From contig NZ_CP075691.1 in assembly GCF_020026305.1 (NCBI RefSeq), positions 3,844,001-3,908,000 on the forward strand: a DNA stretch of 64,000 nt, given 5' to 3'. The notes under the pieces were generated by a model. That model was not told the origin of the DNA and did not search any database. It saw only the letters and a list, made by a program, of their open reading frames with translations. The position numbers were made by a program, and so were the translations under genes. Shown piece after piece: positions 9,883-18,906 of the stretch. The first letter of the stretch is position 1. Every line of letters begins with the position of its first letter. The DNA is from Streptomyces sp. 135. Lineage in GTDB: Bacteria; Actinomycetota; Actinomycetes; Streptomycetales; Streptomycetaceae.

Positions 9883-10562
9883 GTGCTCCACCCGCGTGTC
9901 CTGGTGGCCACCGCCGTCCCCGCCGAACGGGACGCGGTGGCCCGCGCGCTGTCCGCCCCCGCGCCGTGGACGCCGTGGCCGTGGGCGTGGGCCCGGCGGC
10001 CGCCGCGGCGGGCACGGCCACCGCGCTCGCCCGGGCCGCAGCCGAGGGCCGGCCCTACGGCCTGGTCGTCTCGGCGGGCATCGGCGGCGGTTTCCCGCCG
10101 GACGCCCCCGTGGGCTCCCTCGTCGTCGCCGACGCGATCACCGTCGCCGACCTGGGCGCGCAGACCCCGGACGGCTTCGCGCCCGTCACGGAACTCGGCT
10201 TCGGCGCCGTCACCCGTCTCCCGCCGCGTTCCCTCGTACAGGAGACCGCCGACGCCTGCGGTGCCGCGACCGGCACCGTCCTGACCGTCTCCACCGTCAC
10301 CGGCACCGCCGAGCGCGCCGCCGAGCTGCGGCTGCGCCACCCGCGCGCCCTCGCCGAGGCGATGGAGGGTTTCGGTGTCGCCGAGGCGGCCGTCCTGCAC
10401 GGCCTGCCGGTCCTGGAGGTCCGCGCGGTCTCCAACCCCGTCGGCCCGCGGGACCGCGCGGCCTGGCGGATCGGCGACGCGCTGGCCGCGCTGAGCGACG
10501 CGTTCGGGAAGTTCGCGCCGGTACTGGAGAGTTGGAACCCCCATGACCACACCCATGACTGA
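9883..10562 (+). CDS. mqnB: Futalosine hydrolase MqnB, reading frame broken near 9943-9966
   Basis: MqnB removes hypoxanthine from futalosine in the alternative menaquinone pathway. The expected N-terminus (VLVATAVPAERDAVARAL) reads in one frame from GTG 9883. The rest (VGVGPAAAAAGTATAL, then GLVVSAGIGGGF and the C-terminal AMEGFGVAEAAV block of the purine-nucleosidase fold) reads in another frame from 9966. Some residues normally found between the two parts also seem to be absent. Without a correction only a 198-residue product from GTG 9966 is made, lacking the first beta strand. It overlaps mqnD by 20 bases, as an intact mqnBD operon would. Confidence 0.75.
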
Positions 10563-11445
10563 GACCGGGTCGTCGCCGCTGCGCATCGCGTACTCGCCCT
10601 GCCCCAACGACACGTTCGTCTTTGACGCGTGGGCGCACGGCCGGGTGCCCGGCGCCCCCGAGCTGGACGTGACGTTCGCGGACATCGACATCACCAACGG
10701 CATCGCCGAGCGCACGGCGACCTCGGCGCAGGCCGCCTCCGACGCGGACCTGGACGTCCTGAAGGTCTCGTACGCCGTCCTGCCCTACGTCCTCGACACG
10801 TACGCGCTGCTGCCCTGCGGCGGCGCGCTCGGCCGGGGCTGCGGGCCCCTGGTCCTGACCCGGGAGCCCGGGGTGGACCTGACGGGCAGGACGGTCGCCG
10901 TGCCGAGCGAGAAGTCGACGGCGTACCTGCTCTTCCGGCTCTGGGCGGCGGACACGCTCGGCGGCGCGGGCGTCGGCGAGATCGTCGTCCTGCCGTTCGA
11001 CCAGATCATGCCCGCGGTGCGGGACGGCAAGGTCGACGCGGGCCTGGTCATCCACGAGGCCCGCTTCACCTATCAGAACTACGGCCTGCACCGCCTCGCC
11101 GACATGGGCGAGCACTGGGAGGCGACGACGGGCCTGCCGATCCCGCTGGGCGCGATCATCGCGAAGCGGAGCCTCGGCCCGGCGGTCCTCGATCGGCTCG
11201 CGGGGGCGGCCCGCGCATCGGTCCGCATGGCCTGGGACGACCCCGAGGCGTCCCGCCCCTACGTCCTCGAGCACGCGCAGGAGATGGACCCCGCGGTCGC
11301 GGACCAGCACATCGGCCTGTACGTCAACGAATTCACGGCGGACCTGGGCGAGGACGGCTACGCGGCCGTGCGGGGCCTGCTGACGCGGGCCGCGGCCGAG
11401 GGACTCGTACCGGCCCTGCGGCCGGACGCCCTGGCGTTTCCGTGA
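10543..11445 (+). CDS. mqnD: 1,4-dihydroxy-6-naphthoate synthase MqnD
   Basis: 300 residues. MqnD converts cyclic dehypoxanthine futalosine to 1,4-dihydroxy-6-naphthoate. The N-terminal IAYSPCPNDTFVFDAWAHG, the DIDITNGIAER block and the central VPSEKSTAYLLFRLW are hallmarks; the fold is that of a periplasmic-binding-protein-like lyase without signal peptide, so it is cytosolic. ATG 10543 is chosen with GGAG about 12 bases upstream; ATG 10555 is an alternative. It is translationally coupled to mqnB. A hairpin follows four bases after the stop. Confidence 0.95.
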   Translation: MTTPMTETGSSPLRIAYSPCPNDTFVFDAWAHGRVPGAPELDVTFADIDITNGIAERTATSAQAASDADLDVLKVSYAVLPYVLDTYALLPCGGALGRGCGPLVLTREPGVDLTGRTVAVPSEKSTAYLLFRLWAADTLGGAGVGEIVVLPFDQIMPAVRDGKVDAGLVIHEARFTYQNYGLHRLADMGEHWEATTGLPIPLGAIIAKRSLGPAVLDRLAGAARASVRMAWDDPEASRPYVLEHAQEMDPAVADQHIGLYVNEFTADLGEDGYAAVRGLLTRAAAEGLVPALRPDALAFP

Positions 11446-11448
11446 GAC

Positions 11449-11476
11449 GCCGGGCGGGCCGCGAAGCCCGCCCGGC
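11449..11476. terminator. Bidirectional hairpin between mqnD and a cold-shock gene
   Basis: Eleven perfect GC-rich pairs (GCCGGGCGGGC with GCCCGCCCGGC) enclose a six-base loop between two convergent genes. There is no U-run, as is usual in Streptomyces. Confidence 0.75.
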
Positions 11477-11490
11477 ACACAGGGGCGCGG

Positions 11491-11874
11491 CTACACGTCC
11501 AACTGGTCGGCGACCGCCCGCAGCAGGCCGGCGATCTTCGCGCCCGACGCCTTGTCGGGGTAGCGGCCCTTCTCCAGCATCGGCGTGATGTTCTCCAGGA
11601 GCGTCGTCAGGTCCTGGACGATCGACGCCAGTTCGTCCGGCTTGCGGCGCTGCGCGGCCGCGACCGACGGGGTCGGGTCGAGAATCGTGACGGAGAGTGC
11701 CTGGTCGCCGCGCTGCCCCGCGACCACACCGAAATCCACGCGCTGGCCGGGCTTGAGTGTGTCGACGCCGGCGGGCAGTACGGAGGAGTGCACGAAGACG
11801 TCGCCGCCGTCGTCGCGGGAGAGAAAGCCGAAGCCCTTCTCGCTGTTGAACCACTTGACCTTGCCGGTAGGCAC
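11491..11874 (-). CDS. Cold-shock domain protein with C-terminal extension
   Basis: 127 residues. Residues 1-65 form a cold-shock OB-fold domain with the RNP1-like KGFGFLSRDDGGDVFVHSS. The remaining 60 residues form a helical extension with VQDLTTLLENITPMLE, unlike the 67-residue CspA type at 51379. The protein is probably an RNA or single-stranded DNA binder with an added interaction segment. GTG 11874 is preceded by GAGG at seven bases; longer starts would add an Arg-rich tail. Confidence 0.9.
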   Translation of the reverse strand: MPTGKVKWFNSEKGFGFLSRDDGGDVFVHSSVLPAGVDTLKPGQRVDFGVVAGQRGDQALSVTILDPTPSVAAAQRRKPDELASIVQDLTTLLENITPMLEKGRYPDKASGAKIAGLLRAVADQLDV

Positions 11875-12068
11875 GTGAAGTCCTCGTCCTCGTACTCGTC
11901 GTACTCGTCTATGCCGGCCCGCCCCATCGGGAGACGACAGGGCGAAAACGGCTCTGGATAGCACTACAGCGGGTCGCCCGACCCGCCGGGACCAAGACTA
12001 TTGGTCCGGGAGCCGGTGACAAGACGTCCCCGATCTCTTCCTTCGGGTTCCTCCTTCGGGCTGGGAAC

Positions 12069-12074
12069 TACCCT
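12069..12074 (+). promoter_or_regulatory. Leaderless-type -10 box
   Basis: TACCCT lies six bases before the GTG at 12081. Confidence 0.45.
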
Positions 12075-12080
12075 GGTGGG

Positions 12081-12332
12081 GTGCGTGACAAAACCCAAAC
12101 GAATTCAGCCGGGCCCGGCGACGGAATGGTCCGGATCGGAGCGATCGTCTTCTTCGTCGGCGCCGTGGCCACACTGGTCACGGTGGCCCCGCTGTTCCTC
12201 GGCACCGATCCCTTCCCGCCCCTCGCCTACGCGGTGTGCATGCTGATGGGCGTCGGCTTCCTCATCGCGGCCGCGGGCGTCCTGCGCGGCATCGCCGTGC
12301 AGCGGCGGCAGGCCAGGTCGGCGGCCGGCTAA
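12081..12332 (+). CDS. Small two-helix membrane protein
   Basis: 83 residues with two hydrophobic helices (about 18-40 and 48-68) and a basic C-terminus. No known domain was recognised. GTG 12081 has no Shine-Dalgarno but a TACCCT box six bases upstream. Its stop shares the bases CTAA with the stop of the convergent HAD gene, an overlap of four bases. Confidence 0.7.
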   Translation: MRDKTQTNSAGPGDGMVRIGAIVFFVGAVATLVTVAPLFLGTDPFPPLAYAVCMLMGVGFLIAAAGVLRGIAVQRRQARSAAG

Positions 12333-12952
12333 CCGCGCCCGGTGGCGTACGCGTCGAACCAGGCCCCGAACTCCGTCAGCCCGCCGAGGACCACGTCGGC
12401 GCCCGCCGCGCGCAGTTCCGCTGCGTCACACGGCCCCGTCGCCACCGCGACGGACAGCGCGCCCGCCGTACGCGCGCCGCGTACGTCGCCGGTGTGGTCG
12501 CCGACGTACACGGCCGCCTCGTGCTCACGCAGCGCCACGGCCTTTGCCTCCGCCCAGAGCCAGCCGATGACGGCGTCGGCCTCGATGCCGAGGTGCGCCA
12601 GGTGCAGCTTCGCGTTCGGCTCGTGCTTGGCGGTCACCACGATCGCGCGGCCGCCGCGCGCGCGGACCGCGGCCACCGCCTCGCGGGCGCCGGGCATCGC
12701 GAGCGTCGGCGCGATGGCGTATGTGGGATAGATCTCACGGTAGCGGTCGCCCATCTCCTGGATCCTCTCCTCGGGGAACCAGTACCGCAGCTCCTGCTCC
12801 AGCGGCGGCCCGAGGCGCGTGACGGCCAGCTCCGCGTCGATGTACGTCCCCGTCTCCGCGGAGAGCGCCTGGTAGGCGGCCTTGATGCCGGGCCGGGAGT
12901 CGATCAGGGTCATGTCGAGGTCGAAGCCGACGGTCAGCGCGCGTGAGGTCAT
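12329..12952 (-). CDS. HAD-superfamily phosphatase
   Basis: 207 residues. The first HAD motif is FDLDMTLIDSR (nucleophile Asp then Asp+2); motif II is in IVVTAKHE and motif III/IV in YVGDHTGDVRGARTAG. A helical cap between motifs I and II suggests a phosphoglycolate-phosphatase-like member; the substrate is unknown. ATG 12952 is used; ATG 12961 three codons earlier is equally possible. Note DMT in place of the usual DGT in motif I. Confidence 0.88.
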   Translation of the reverse strand: MTSRALTVGFDLDMTLIDSRPGIKAAYQALSAETGTYIDAELAVTRLGPPLEQELRYWFPEERIQEMGDRYREIYPTYAIAPTLAMPGAREAVAAVRARGGRAIVVTAKHEPNAKLHLAHLGIEADAVIGWLWAEAKAVALREHEAAVYVGDHTGDVRGARTAGALSVAVATGPCDAAELRAAGADVVLGGLTEFGAWFDAYATGRG

Positions 12953-12993
12953 GGTTCCCATTCTGCCGAGGCGGCCTCCCGGCCCACCTAGAC

Positions 12994-13012
12994 TTAGCCA
13001 AGCCTTACCAAC
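12994..13012 (+). promoter_or_regulatory. Iron box (DmdR/IdeR-type operator)
   Basis: By eye 13 of 19 positions match the actinobacterial iron-box consensus TTAGGTGAGCCTAACCTAA, including the central AGCCT. It lies 34 bases before the first siderophore-permease gene, so iron-replete repression is expected. Confidence 0.62.
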
Positions 13013-13046
13013 ATTCCGTTTCCGCACTCCGAAACGAGCTCAGCCG

Positions 13047-14045
13047 ATGCGTGTGCCCGTCCGACGTGCCGCCGTGCTGACGGCGGCCGTCGTGGCCCTG
13101 CTGCTCGCCGTCCTGCTCAGCCTCGCCGTCGGCGCCCGCGCCATCGCACCCTCCGCGGTGTTCGACGCGCTGCTGCACGGCGGGCAGAGCGACTCCGCCG
13201 AAGTGGTCCGTGAGATGCGGGTGCCGCGCACCGTCATCGGCCTGATGGTCGGGGCGGCGCTCGCGCTGGCCGGGACGGTGCTCCAGGGCATCACCCGCAA
13301 CCCCATCGCCGACCCCGGCATCCTCGGCATCAGCCAGGGCGCCTCGGTGGGTGTGGTCATGGCCATCGCCTTCGCCGGTGTCCACACGCTGACCGGCTAC
13401 GTCTGGTACGCGTTCGTGGGCGCCGGCCTCGCGTCGGTCGCCGTGTACGCGATCGCGTCCGGCGGGCGGGGCGGGGCGACGCCCGTGAAGCTGGCGCTCG
13501 GCGGCGCCGCCGTCAACGCCCTGCTGGTCTCGGTGACCACGGCGATCCTCACCACCAGGGCGTCGGCGCTCGACGAGTTCCGGTTCTGGCAGGTGGGGTC
13601 GCTCTCCGGGCGCGACTCCGAGATCGTCGGCCAGATCTGGCCGTTCCTCCTCGTGGGCCTGGTGCTCGTCCTCGCGGTCGCGCGGGGCCTCGACGCGCTG
13701 GCGCTCGGCGAGGACGTGGCCAAGGGCCTCGGCCAGAACGTGGCGGCGGTACGGATCGTGGGCGGCCTCGGCGCGACGGTCCTCACCGGCGCGGGAGTCG
13801 CCGCCGCCGGTCCCATCGCCTTCATCGGCCTCGCCGTCCCGCACATCGCCCGCGCGATCGTGGGCAGCGACCACCGCTGGGTGCTGCCGATGGCGGCGGT
13901 ACTCGGCCCCGTGATGCTGCTCGTCTCCGACACCGTGGGGCGGGTGATCTTCCCGCCCAGCGAGGTGCCGGCCGGAGTGATGACCGCGCTGATCGGTGTG
14001 CCGTTCCTCGTGACCCTGGTGCGCCGGAAGGCGGTGGCGGCGTGA
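13047..14045 (+). CDS. FecCD-family siderophore ABC transporter permease 1
   Basis: 332 residues and about nine or ten membrane helices. The conserved blocks RNPIADPGILGISQGAS and GPIAFIGLAVPHIARAIVG are diagnostic for FecCD/BtuC permeases of ferric-siderophore or cobalamin importers. ATG 13047 follows a weak ribosome site. It overlaps the second permease by four bases (GTGA), so the two are co-translated. The iron box just upstream argues for ferric siderophores over B12. Confidence 0.92.
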   Translation: MRVPVRRAAVLTAAVVALLLAVLLSLAVGARAIAPSAVFDALLHGGQSDSAEVVREMRVPRTVIGLMVGAALALAGTVLQGITRNPIADPGILGISQGASVGVVMAIAFAGVHTLTGYVWYAFVGAGLASVAVYAIASGGRGGATPVKLALGGAAVNALLVSVTTAILTTRASALDEFRFWQVGSLSGRDSEIVGQIWPFLLVGLVLVLAVARGLDALALGEDVAKGLGQNVAAVRIVGGLGATVLTGAGVAAAGPIAFIGLAVPHIARAIVGSDHRWVLPMAAVLGPVMLLVSDTVGRVIFPPSEVPAGVMTALIGVPFLVTLVRRKAVAA

Positions 14046-15109
14046 GCCTCGTGTCGACCCCGGTCAGGCCGGCCGGATACGCCGTCGTACGCCTGGGCAA
14101 GGCGGCCTTCCTCCTGCACCGGCGCGCCGCCCTGGTCGCCCTCGGCCTCGGTGTGCTGCTCGCCGCGAGCTGCCTGGCGTACCTCTGCGTCGGCGAGTCG
14201 TACGTCCGTCCCGTCGAGGCCCTGAAGGTCGTCCTCGGACAGCCCTCCGCGGACGAGCTGGTGGTCGGCACGCTCCGCGAGCCCCGCATGGTCGTGGGCC
14301 TCCTGGTCGGCGCCGCGTTCGGCGTGGCGGGCGGGCTCATCCAGACCGTCGCCCGCAACCCACTGGCCAGCCCCGACATCATCGGCATCAGCCAGGGCGC
14401 GAGCGCGCTGACCGTCGGCGCGATGACCTTCGGGATCACCTCGTACACGGTCCTGCCCTACCTCTCCGTCATCGGCGGCATCGCGGCGGCCGCCCTCGTG
14501 TACGTCTTCGCGTGGCGCGGCGGCCTGCACGCCACCCGCTTCGTGCTCATCGGCATCGGCTTCGCCATCGCCCTGCGCTCGGTGACGACGCTCTTCATGA
14601 CCAAGGGCGACTACCTCGTCGCCCAGCAGGCACAGATCTGGATGACGGGCTCCCTCAACGGCCGCGGCTGGGCGGAGGCCGACCCCCTCGCGCTGACGCT
14701 GCTCGCACTCCTGCCCTTCATGTTCTGGGCGGCCCGCGCGCAGCGCTCGGTCACCATGGACGACGACACGGCGACGGCCCTCGGGGTGCGCCTGGGGCAC
14801 GTACGCCTCGGCCTCGTCCTGCTCGGCGTCGTCCTCGCCTCGGTGGCGACCAGCGCCGCGGGCCCCGTCGACTTCGTGGCGCTCCTGGCCCCGCAGATCG
14901 CCCGCCGCCTCACCCGCACCGCCCAGATCCCGCTGCTGTGCTCGGCGCTGACGGGCGCGCTGATCGTGGTCCTCGCCGACCTCCTCGCCCGCCGCGTCTT
15001 CTCGCCCACGGAGCTGCCGGTGGGCGTCCTGACGGCGGCGGTCGGCGCCCCGTACCTGATCTGGCTGATCGTCCGCAGCCGTTCCGTCCGCAATGGAGGC
15101 ACCTCGTGA
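14042..15109 (+). CDS. FecCD-family siderophore ABC transporter permease 2
   Basis: 355 residues, paralogous to the preceding gene, with the same diagnostic blocks (RNPLASPDIIGISQGAS; GPVDFVALLAPQIARRL). The two would form a heterodimeric membrane channel like FepD/FepG. The GTG start overlaps the upstream stop by four bases, and the stop overlaps the ATPase start by four bases, giving tight operon coupling. Confidence 0.93.
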   Translation: MSLVSTPVRPAGYAVVRLGKAAFLLHRRAALVALGLGVLLAASCLAYLCVGESYVRPVEALKVVLGQPSADELVVGTLREPRMVVGLLVGAAFGVAGGLIQTVARNPLASPDIIGISQGASALTVGAMTFGITSYTVLPYLSVIGGIAAAALVYVFAWRGGLHATRFVLIGIGFAIALRSVTTLFMTKGDYLVAQQAQIWMTGSLNGRGWAEADPLALTLLALLPFMFWAARAQRSVTMDDDTATALGVRLGHVRLGLVLLGVVLASVATSAAGPVDFVALLAPQIARRLTRTAQIPLLCSALTGALIVVLADLLARRVFSPTELPVGVLTAAVGAPYLIWLIVRSRSVRNGGTS

Positions 15110-15927
15110 CTGCCCGCCTTACGGCCCGCGAGCTGACCCTCGCCTACGAGGACCGCACGGTCGTCGACCGCCTCGACCTGGCGGTCCCCGACGGCGAGGT
15201 CACGGTGATCGTCGGCCCCAACGCCTGCGGCAAGTCGACGACGCTACGGGCGCTCGGCCGCCTCCTGAAGCCGAGGACCGGCGCGGTCCTGCTCGACGGT
15301 GAATCCCTGGCCAAACTCCCCACCAAGCGGATCGCCCAACAGATCGGCCTGCTCCCCCAGACACCCGTCGCACCCGAGGCGATCACGGTCGCCGACCTCG
15401 TCGCGCGCGGCCGGCAGCCGCACCAGCACTGGTGGCAGCAGTGGTCCGACGAGGACGAGAAGGCGGTCACGGAGGCGATGGAGCGCACCGACGTGTCCGC
15501 GCTCGCCGAACGCTCCGTCGACGAACTCTCCGGCGGCCAGCGCCAGCGCGTGTGGATCGCGATGGCCCTCGCCCAGGAAACCGACCTGCTCCTTCTGGAC
15601 GAGCCGACGACCTACCTGGACATCTCCCACCAGGTCGAGGTCCTCGACCTGGTACGCCAGCTCAACCACGACCGGGGCCGCACGGTCGTGGTCGTCCTGC
15701 ACGACCTCAACCAGGCCGCGCGGTACGCCGACCACCTCGTCGCCATGAAGAGCGGCGAGGTCGTCGCCGAGGGCCCCCCGTCCCAGATCGTCACCGAGGA
15801 GCTCGTGGGCGAGGTCTTCGGCCTCCAATGCGTGGTGGTTCCCGACCCCGTGACCGGCTCCCCCCTGGTAGTCCCCGGGGCCCCGTGGTCCGCGCCCACG
15901 CCCGCCCGCACCACAACCTCCGCATAG
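15106..15927 (+). CDS. Siderophore ABC transporter ATP-binding protein
   Basis: 273 residues. Walker A is GPNACGKST (about residue 37), the signature is LSGGQRQRVWIAMALAQ, and Walker B is LLLLDEPTTYLD, followed by the H-loop in VVLHD. This is the FepC/FhuC subclass. GTG 15106 follows GGAGGC by five bases. The protein should couple to the two FecCD permeases on the cytosolic face. Confidence 0.95.
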   Translation: MTARLTARELTLAYEDRTVVDRLDLAVPDGEVTVIVGPNACGKSTTLRALGRLLKPRTGAVLLDGESLAKLPTKRIAQQIGLLPQTPVAPEAITVADLVARGRQPHQHWWQQWSDEDEKAVTEAMERTDVSALAERSVDELSGGQRQRVWIAMALAQETDLLLLDEPTTYLDISHQVEVLDLVRQLNHDRGRTVVVVLHDLNQAARYADHLVAMKSGEVVAEGPPSQIVTEELVGEVFGLQCVVVPDPVTGSPLVVPGAPWSAPTPARTTTSA

Positions 15928-15945
15928 CCGCACGAAAGGCACCCC

Positions 15946-16953
15946 ATGAACCACTCCCACTCCCCCTCTCCCTCCTCCCCCTCCCCGCTGCGCCGCCGCG
16001 CGCTCCTCACCGGCTCCCTGGCCCTGACCGGGGCGCTCGCGCTCAGCGCCTGCGGATCCTCGGACTCCGGCTCCGGCGAGGGCTCCGGCTCGGGCAAGAC
16101 CCACACCGTCAAGACGGCCATGGGTGACGTGCGGGTGCCCGTCAGCCCGAAGCGGGTCGTCGTCCTCGACACCGCCGAGCTGGACTCCGCGATCTCGCTC
16201 GGCGTCAAGCCGGTCGGCTCCACGCACGTCGAGGCGGAGTCGGGCTTCCTGAGCTACCTGCCGAAGGACAAGGTCAGCGGCATCAAGGACGTCGGCGAGA
16301 TGCTGAACCCCAACATGGAGGCCATCGCCGCGCTCGACCCGGACCTGATCCTCACCTCGAAGATCCGGCACGCCGCCAAGTACGACCAGCTCAAGAAGAT
16401 CGCACCGACCGTCATGACGGAGACGACCGGCTACCCCTGGAAGGAGAACTTCCAGGTGCACGCCGACGCGCTGGGCAAGAAGGCCGAGGCGCAGAAGGTC
16501 GTCTCCGACTACCGGGCGCACGCCGGGAAGGTCACCGAGGCCATCGGCGGCCCCGCGAAGGCCAAGGCGACGAAGGTCAACGTCATCCGCTTCATGGAGG
16601 GCGCCGACATCCGCCTCTACGGCGAGCAGAGCTACATCGCCACGATCCTCAAGGACGTCGGCCTCGGCCGCGCGCCGATCTCCGCGAAGGCGAAGGACGG
16701 CTTCTCCTACGACCTCTCCCCCGAGAAGATCGACCTCGCGGACACGGACGTCATCTTCCGGTCGACGTACGGCGACCCGAAGAAGGCCAAGCAGACGCAG
16801 ACCGTGGGCAGCGGCCTGTGGAAGAACATGAAGGCGGTGAAGTCGGGCAACGTCCACACCGTCGAGGACGAGCTGTGGATCCAGGGCATCGGCTACACGG
16901 CGGCGGACAGGATCCTGGACGAACTGCAGGCGGACCTGACGAAGAAGAAGTAA
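15946..16953 (+). CDS. Iron-siderophore substrate-binding lipoprotein
   Basis: 335 residues. An Arg-rich n-region and lipobox LSACG at about residue 36 mark a lipoprotein; a Ser/Gly linker follows, then a FepB/FecB-type domain (RVVVLDTAELDSAISLGVKPVG; DLILTSKIR). ATG 15946 lies 18 bases after the ATPase stop with GAAAGG upstream. Position last in the operon completes the importer. Stem-loop termination was not clear; the sequence after the stop is purine-rich with repeated GAAGAAGTA. Confidence 0.93.
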   Translation: MNHSHSPSPSSPSPLRRRALLTGSLALTGALALSACGSSDSGSGEGSGSGKTHTVKTAMGDVRVPVSPKRVVVLDTAELDSAISLGVKPVGSTHVEAESGFLSYLPKDKVSGIKDVGEMLNPNMEAIAALDPDLILTSKIRHAAKYDQLKKIAPTVMTETTGYPWKENFQVHADALGKKAEAQKVVSDYRAHAGKVTEAIGGPAKAKATKVNVIRFMEGADIRLYGEQSYIATILKDVGLGRAPISAKAKDGFSYDLSPEKIDLADTDVIFRSTYGDPKKAKQTQTVGSGLWKNMKAVKSGNVHTVEDELWIQGIGYTAADRILDELQADLTKKK

Positions 16954-17007
16954 GCGAAGAAGTAGACGAAAGGCAGAGGAAGAAGTAGACGCGGAAGCAG
17001 ACCCGCC

Positions 17008-18009
17008 CTACGGCCGTCGCCGCTGCGACCTCCACACCAGGAAGAGCGCGGAGGCGACGGCCGCGCCGCGCAGCACCCAGGGCCACGCCTCGCCGATGGC
17101 ATCGCTCATGTGCCCGTCCGGGATCGACTCGCCCCACTTGTCCGCCGTACGCCCCCACAGCCAGGTGAGTCCGCCGGCCACCGCGAGCCCCGGCATGCCG
17201 AACACGGCCCACTTGACCTCGGCGCGGGTGAGCCGGCGCGACAGGTAGGCGATGAGCCAGCCGCCGCCGAGGGCGGGCAGGCTGCCGAGGACGGCGCCCG
17301 CGAGGAGCAGGGCCGCGGCGAGCAGGAGCAGGGGGTTGATGAATCCGGCGCCGTCGCCGCGGGCGGGCAGCCGGGGCAGCCAACGCCGCCGGTGCGCTTC
17401 CTCGACGGGCTCCTCGGTGAACTCCTCCCGCGCCTGAGCGGCTTCGTCGCCGGGGGTGTCGTCGTCGGGGGAGGGCGGGGGCTTCAGTATCTCGGGGATC
17501 TCCACGCCGCCGACGAAGCCGGGGACGGTGTCGCCGCCGCCGAACGGACTGCTGTCCAGGCGCCACCAGTCGGGCTCGGAGCCGCTGGGGCCCAGTTCGC
17601 CGGAGCCGGCGAGGTGGGGTGGCGAGGGCCTTTCCACGAGGTCCTGCGGCACGTCCTTGGGGGCGCGCCGGGGCCGGGGCACGAGCCGCCACCCGTCCTT
17701 GCCGCCGGGCTGCCGCGGGGTGCGCTGCGTGGGGAGGGCCGGGCGGGGCTTGGGGGGCTCCTGTACGTCTGCGTCACCGGGGGCGGTGCCGTCCGCCCCG
17801 TCCACGATCTCCTCCGGGGTGCCGAGGCCGGCGAGGATGCGGCGGATGGCGGCGGGGCTGTCGGTCGCGGCGGCGCGGCTGCGGTCGATCCGGGCGCGGA
17901 GGTCTGCGACCAGGCGCATGCGGGCGGCCGAGGGCAACTGCCGCTGCTGGGCCAGGTCTCCGACCCGGCTCAGATAGTCGTAGACCAGCTGGTCGCTCTC
18001 GATCCCCAC
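17008..18009 (-). CDS. Membrane protein with HAAS-like N-terminal helical domain
   Basis: 333 residues. The first 70 residues (YDYLSRVGDLAQQRQL ... IRRILAGLGTPEEIV) resemble HAAS or DUF1700 domains that recognise signalling partners. A long Pro/Asp-rich linker follows, then four or so hydrophobic segments from about residue 220. GTG 18009 has GGAGG ten bases upstream. No transcription factor lies next to it, so a partner is not evident. Confidence 0.78.
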   Translation of the reverse strand: MGIESDQLVYDYLSRVGDLAQQRQLPSAARMRLVADLRARIDRSRAAATDSPAAIRRILAGLGTPEEIVDGADGTAPGDADVQEPPKPRPALPTQRTPRQPGGKDGWRLVPRPRRAPKDVPQDLVERPSPPHLAGSGELGPSGSEPDWWRLDSSPFGGGDTVPGFVGGVEIPEILKPPPSPDDDTPGDEAAQAREEFTEEPVEEAHRRRWLPRLPARGDGAGFINPLLLLAAALLLAGAVLGSLPALGGGWLIAYLSRRLTRAEVKWAVFGMPGLAVAGGLTWLWGRTADKWGESIPDGHMSDAIGEAWPWVLRGAAVASALFLVWRSQRRRP

Positions 18010-18906
18010 GAAGTCCCCTCCGGGGCGGCTGCGTTGCCCTCCGACGGTACCGGTTCCGCGGGGGTGCGCCGCAACACGCCCCCGTCACCCGGCGGTATCC
18101 CCTACCCCGCCGCTCCGCGCCGGATGTCTCCCACCCACCCGCCCGTTACTCGGCGTCGAGATGTCGGGGTAGGGGCAGGGAGGGACGGGGCACCGCCCAC
18201 AGTCGAATGCGACCCCGAGGGGAACAGGGGAACAGGAGAACAAGGGCCGATGACGCCCCGCAGCTGCTCGCGCGCGGCCGAGGGAGACATGAGCCGACGA
18301 CCGCCCGCAGTCACCCACGCACCCGAGAGAGGACACGAGCCGACGACGGCCCGCAATCACCCACGCGGCCGAGGAAGGACATGAGCCGACGACGACCCGC
18401 AGCCGCCCACACACCCGAGGGGACGCGGGGAACGACAACGACCCGCAGGCACCCACACACCCGAGGGGACGCGGAGGGAACGACAACGACCCGCAGCCGC
18501 CCACACACCCGAGGGGACGCGGAGGGAACGACAACGACCCGCAGGCACCCACGCACCCGAGGGGACGCGGAGGGAACGACAACGACCCGCAGGCACCCAC
18601 ACACCCGAGGGGACGTGGAGGGAACGACAACGACCCGCAGGCACCCACACACCCGAGGGGACGTGGAGGGAACGACAACGACCCGCAGGCGCCCACACAC
18701 CCGAGGGGACGTGGGGGTATGTGCGCGCGGAGCACAGTGGTGGTCATGAGGGTGGGCGAAGCAGCAAAGGCCCCGCGCCAAGATGGCGAGCACGGACATA
18801 CCCCCGCGGCCCCGGCCCCAAGACGCACCCCAGGCGACCACCACCGGCACCCCGACACCCCCGAAAACGGACATTCCGCGTACGCCACCCACTAGGGTCC
18901 CCACCC
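18010..18906. other. 897-base divergent intergenic region with minisatellite
   Basis: The region separates two divergently transcribed membrane-protein genes. About half is a tandem repeat (see 18280-18712). Long frames are open on both strands, but they only read the repeat in several registers. The right end holds TAGGGT (18893-18898), a likely -10 for the GT87 gene. Confidence 0.7.
18280..18712. repeat. Tandem repeat, 45-48 bp period, about nine units
   Basis: The landmark GAGGGGAC recurs at 18417, 18463, 18511, 18559, 18607, 18655 and 18703. The last five intervals are exactly 48 bases. Degenerate 45-46-base units begin at about 18280, 18325 and 18371. Homogeneity rises from left to right, as expected when unequal exchange or slippage acts mainly at one end. 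Units are nearly identical and contiguous, with no unique spacers. Confidence 0.9.

Noticed and set aside
9966..10562. Short MqnB from GTG 9966 as the normal gene product
   Set aside because: The conserved N-terminal strand is present just upstream in another frame, so a broken longer gene is the simpler reading.
18280..18712. CRISPR array
   Set aside because: Units are contiguous and nearly identical over their whole 48 bp; there are no unique spacers and no cas genes.
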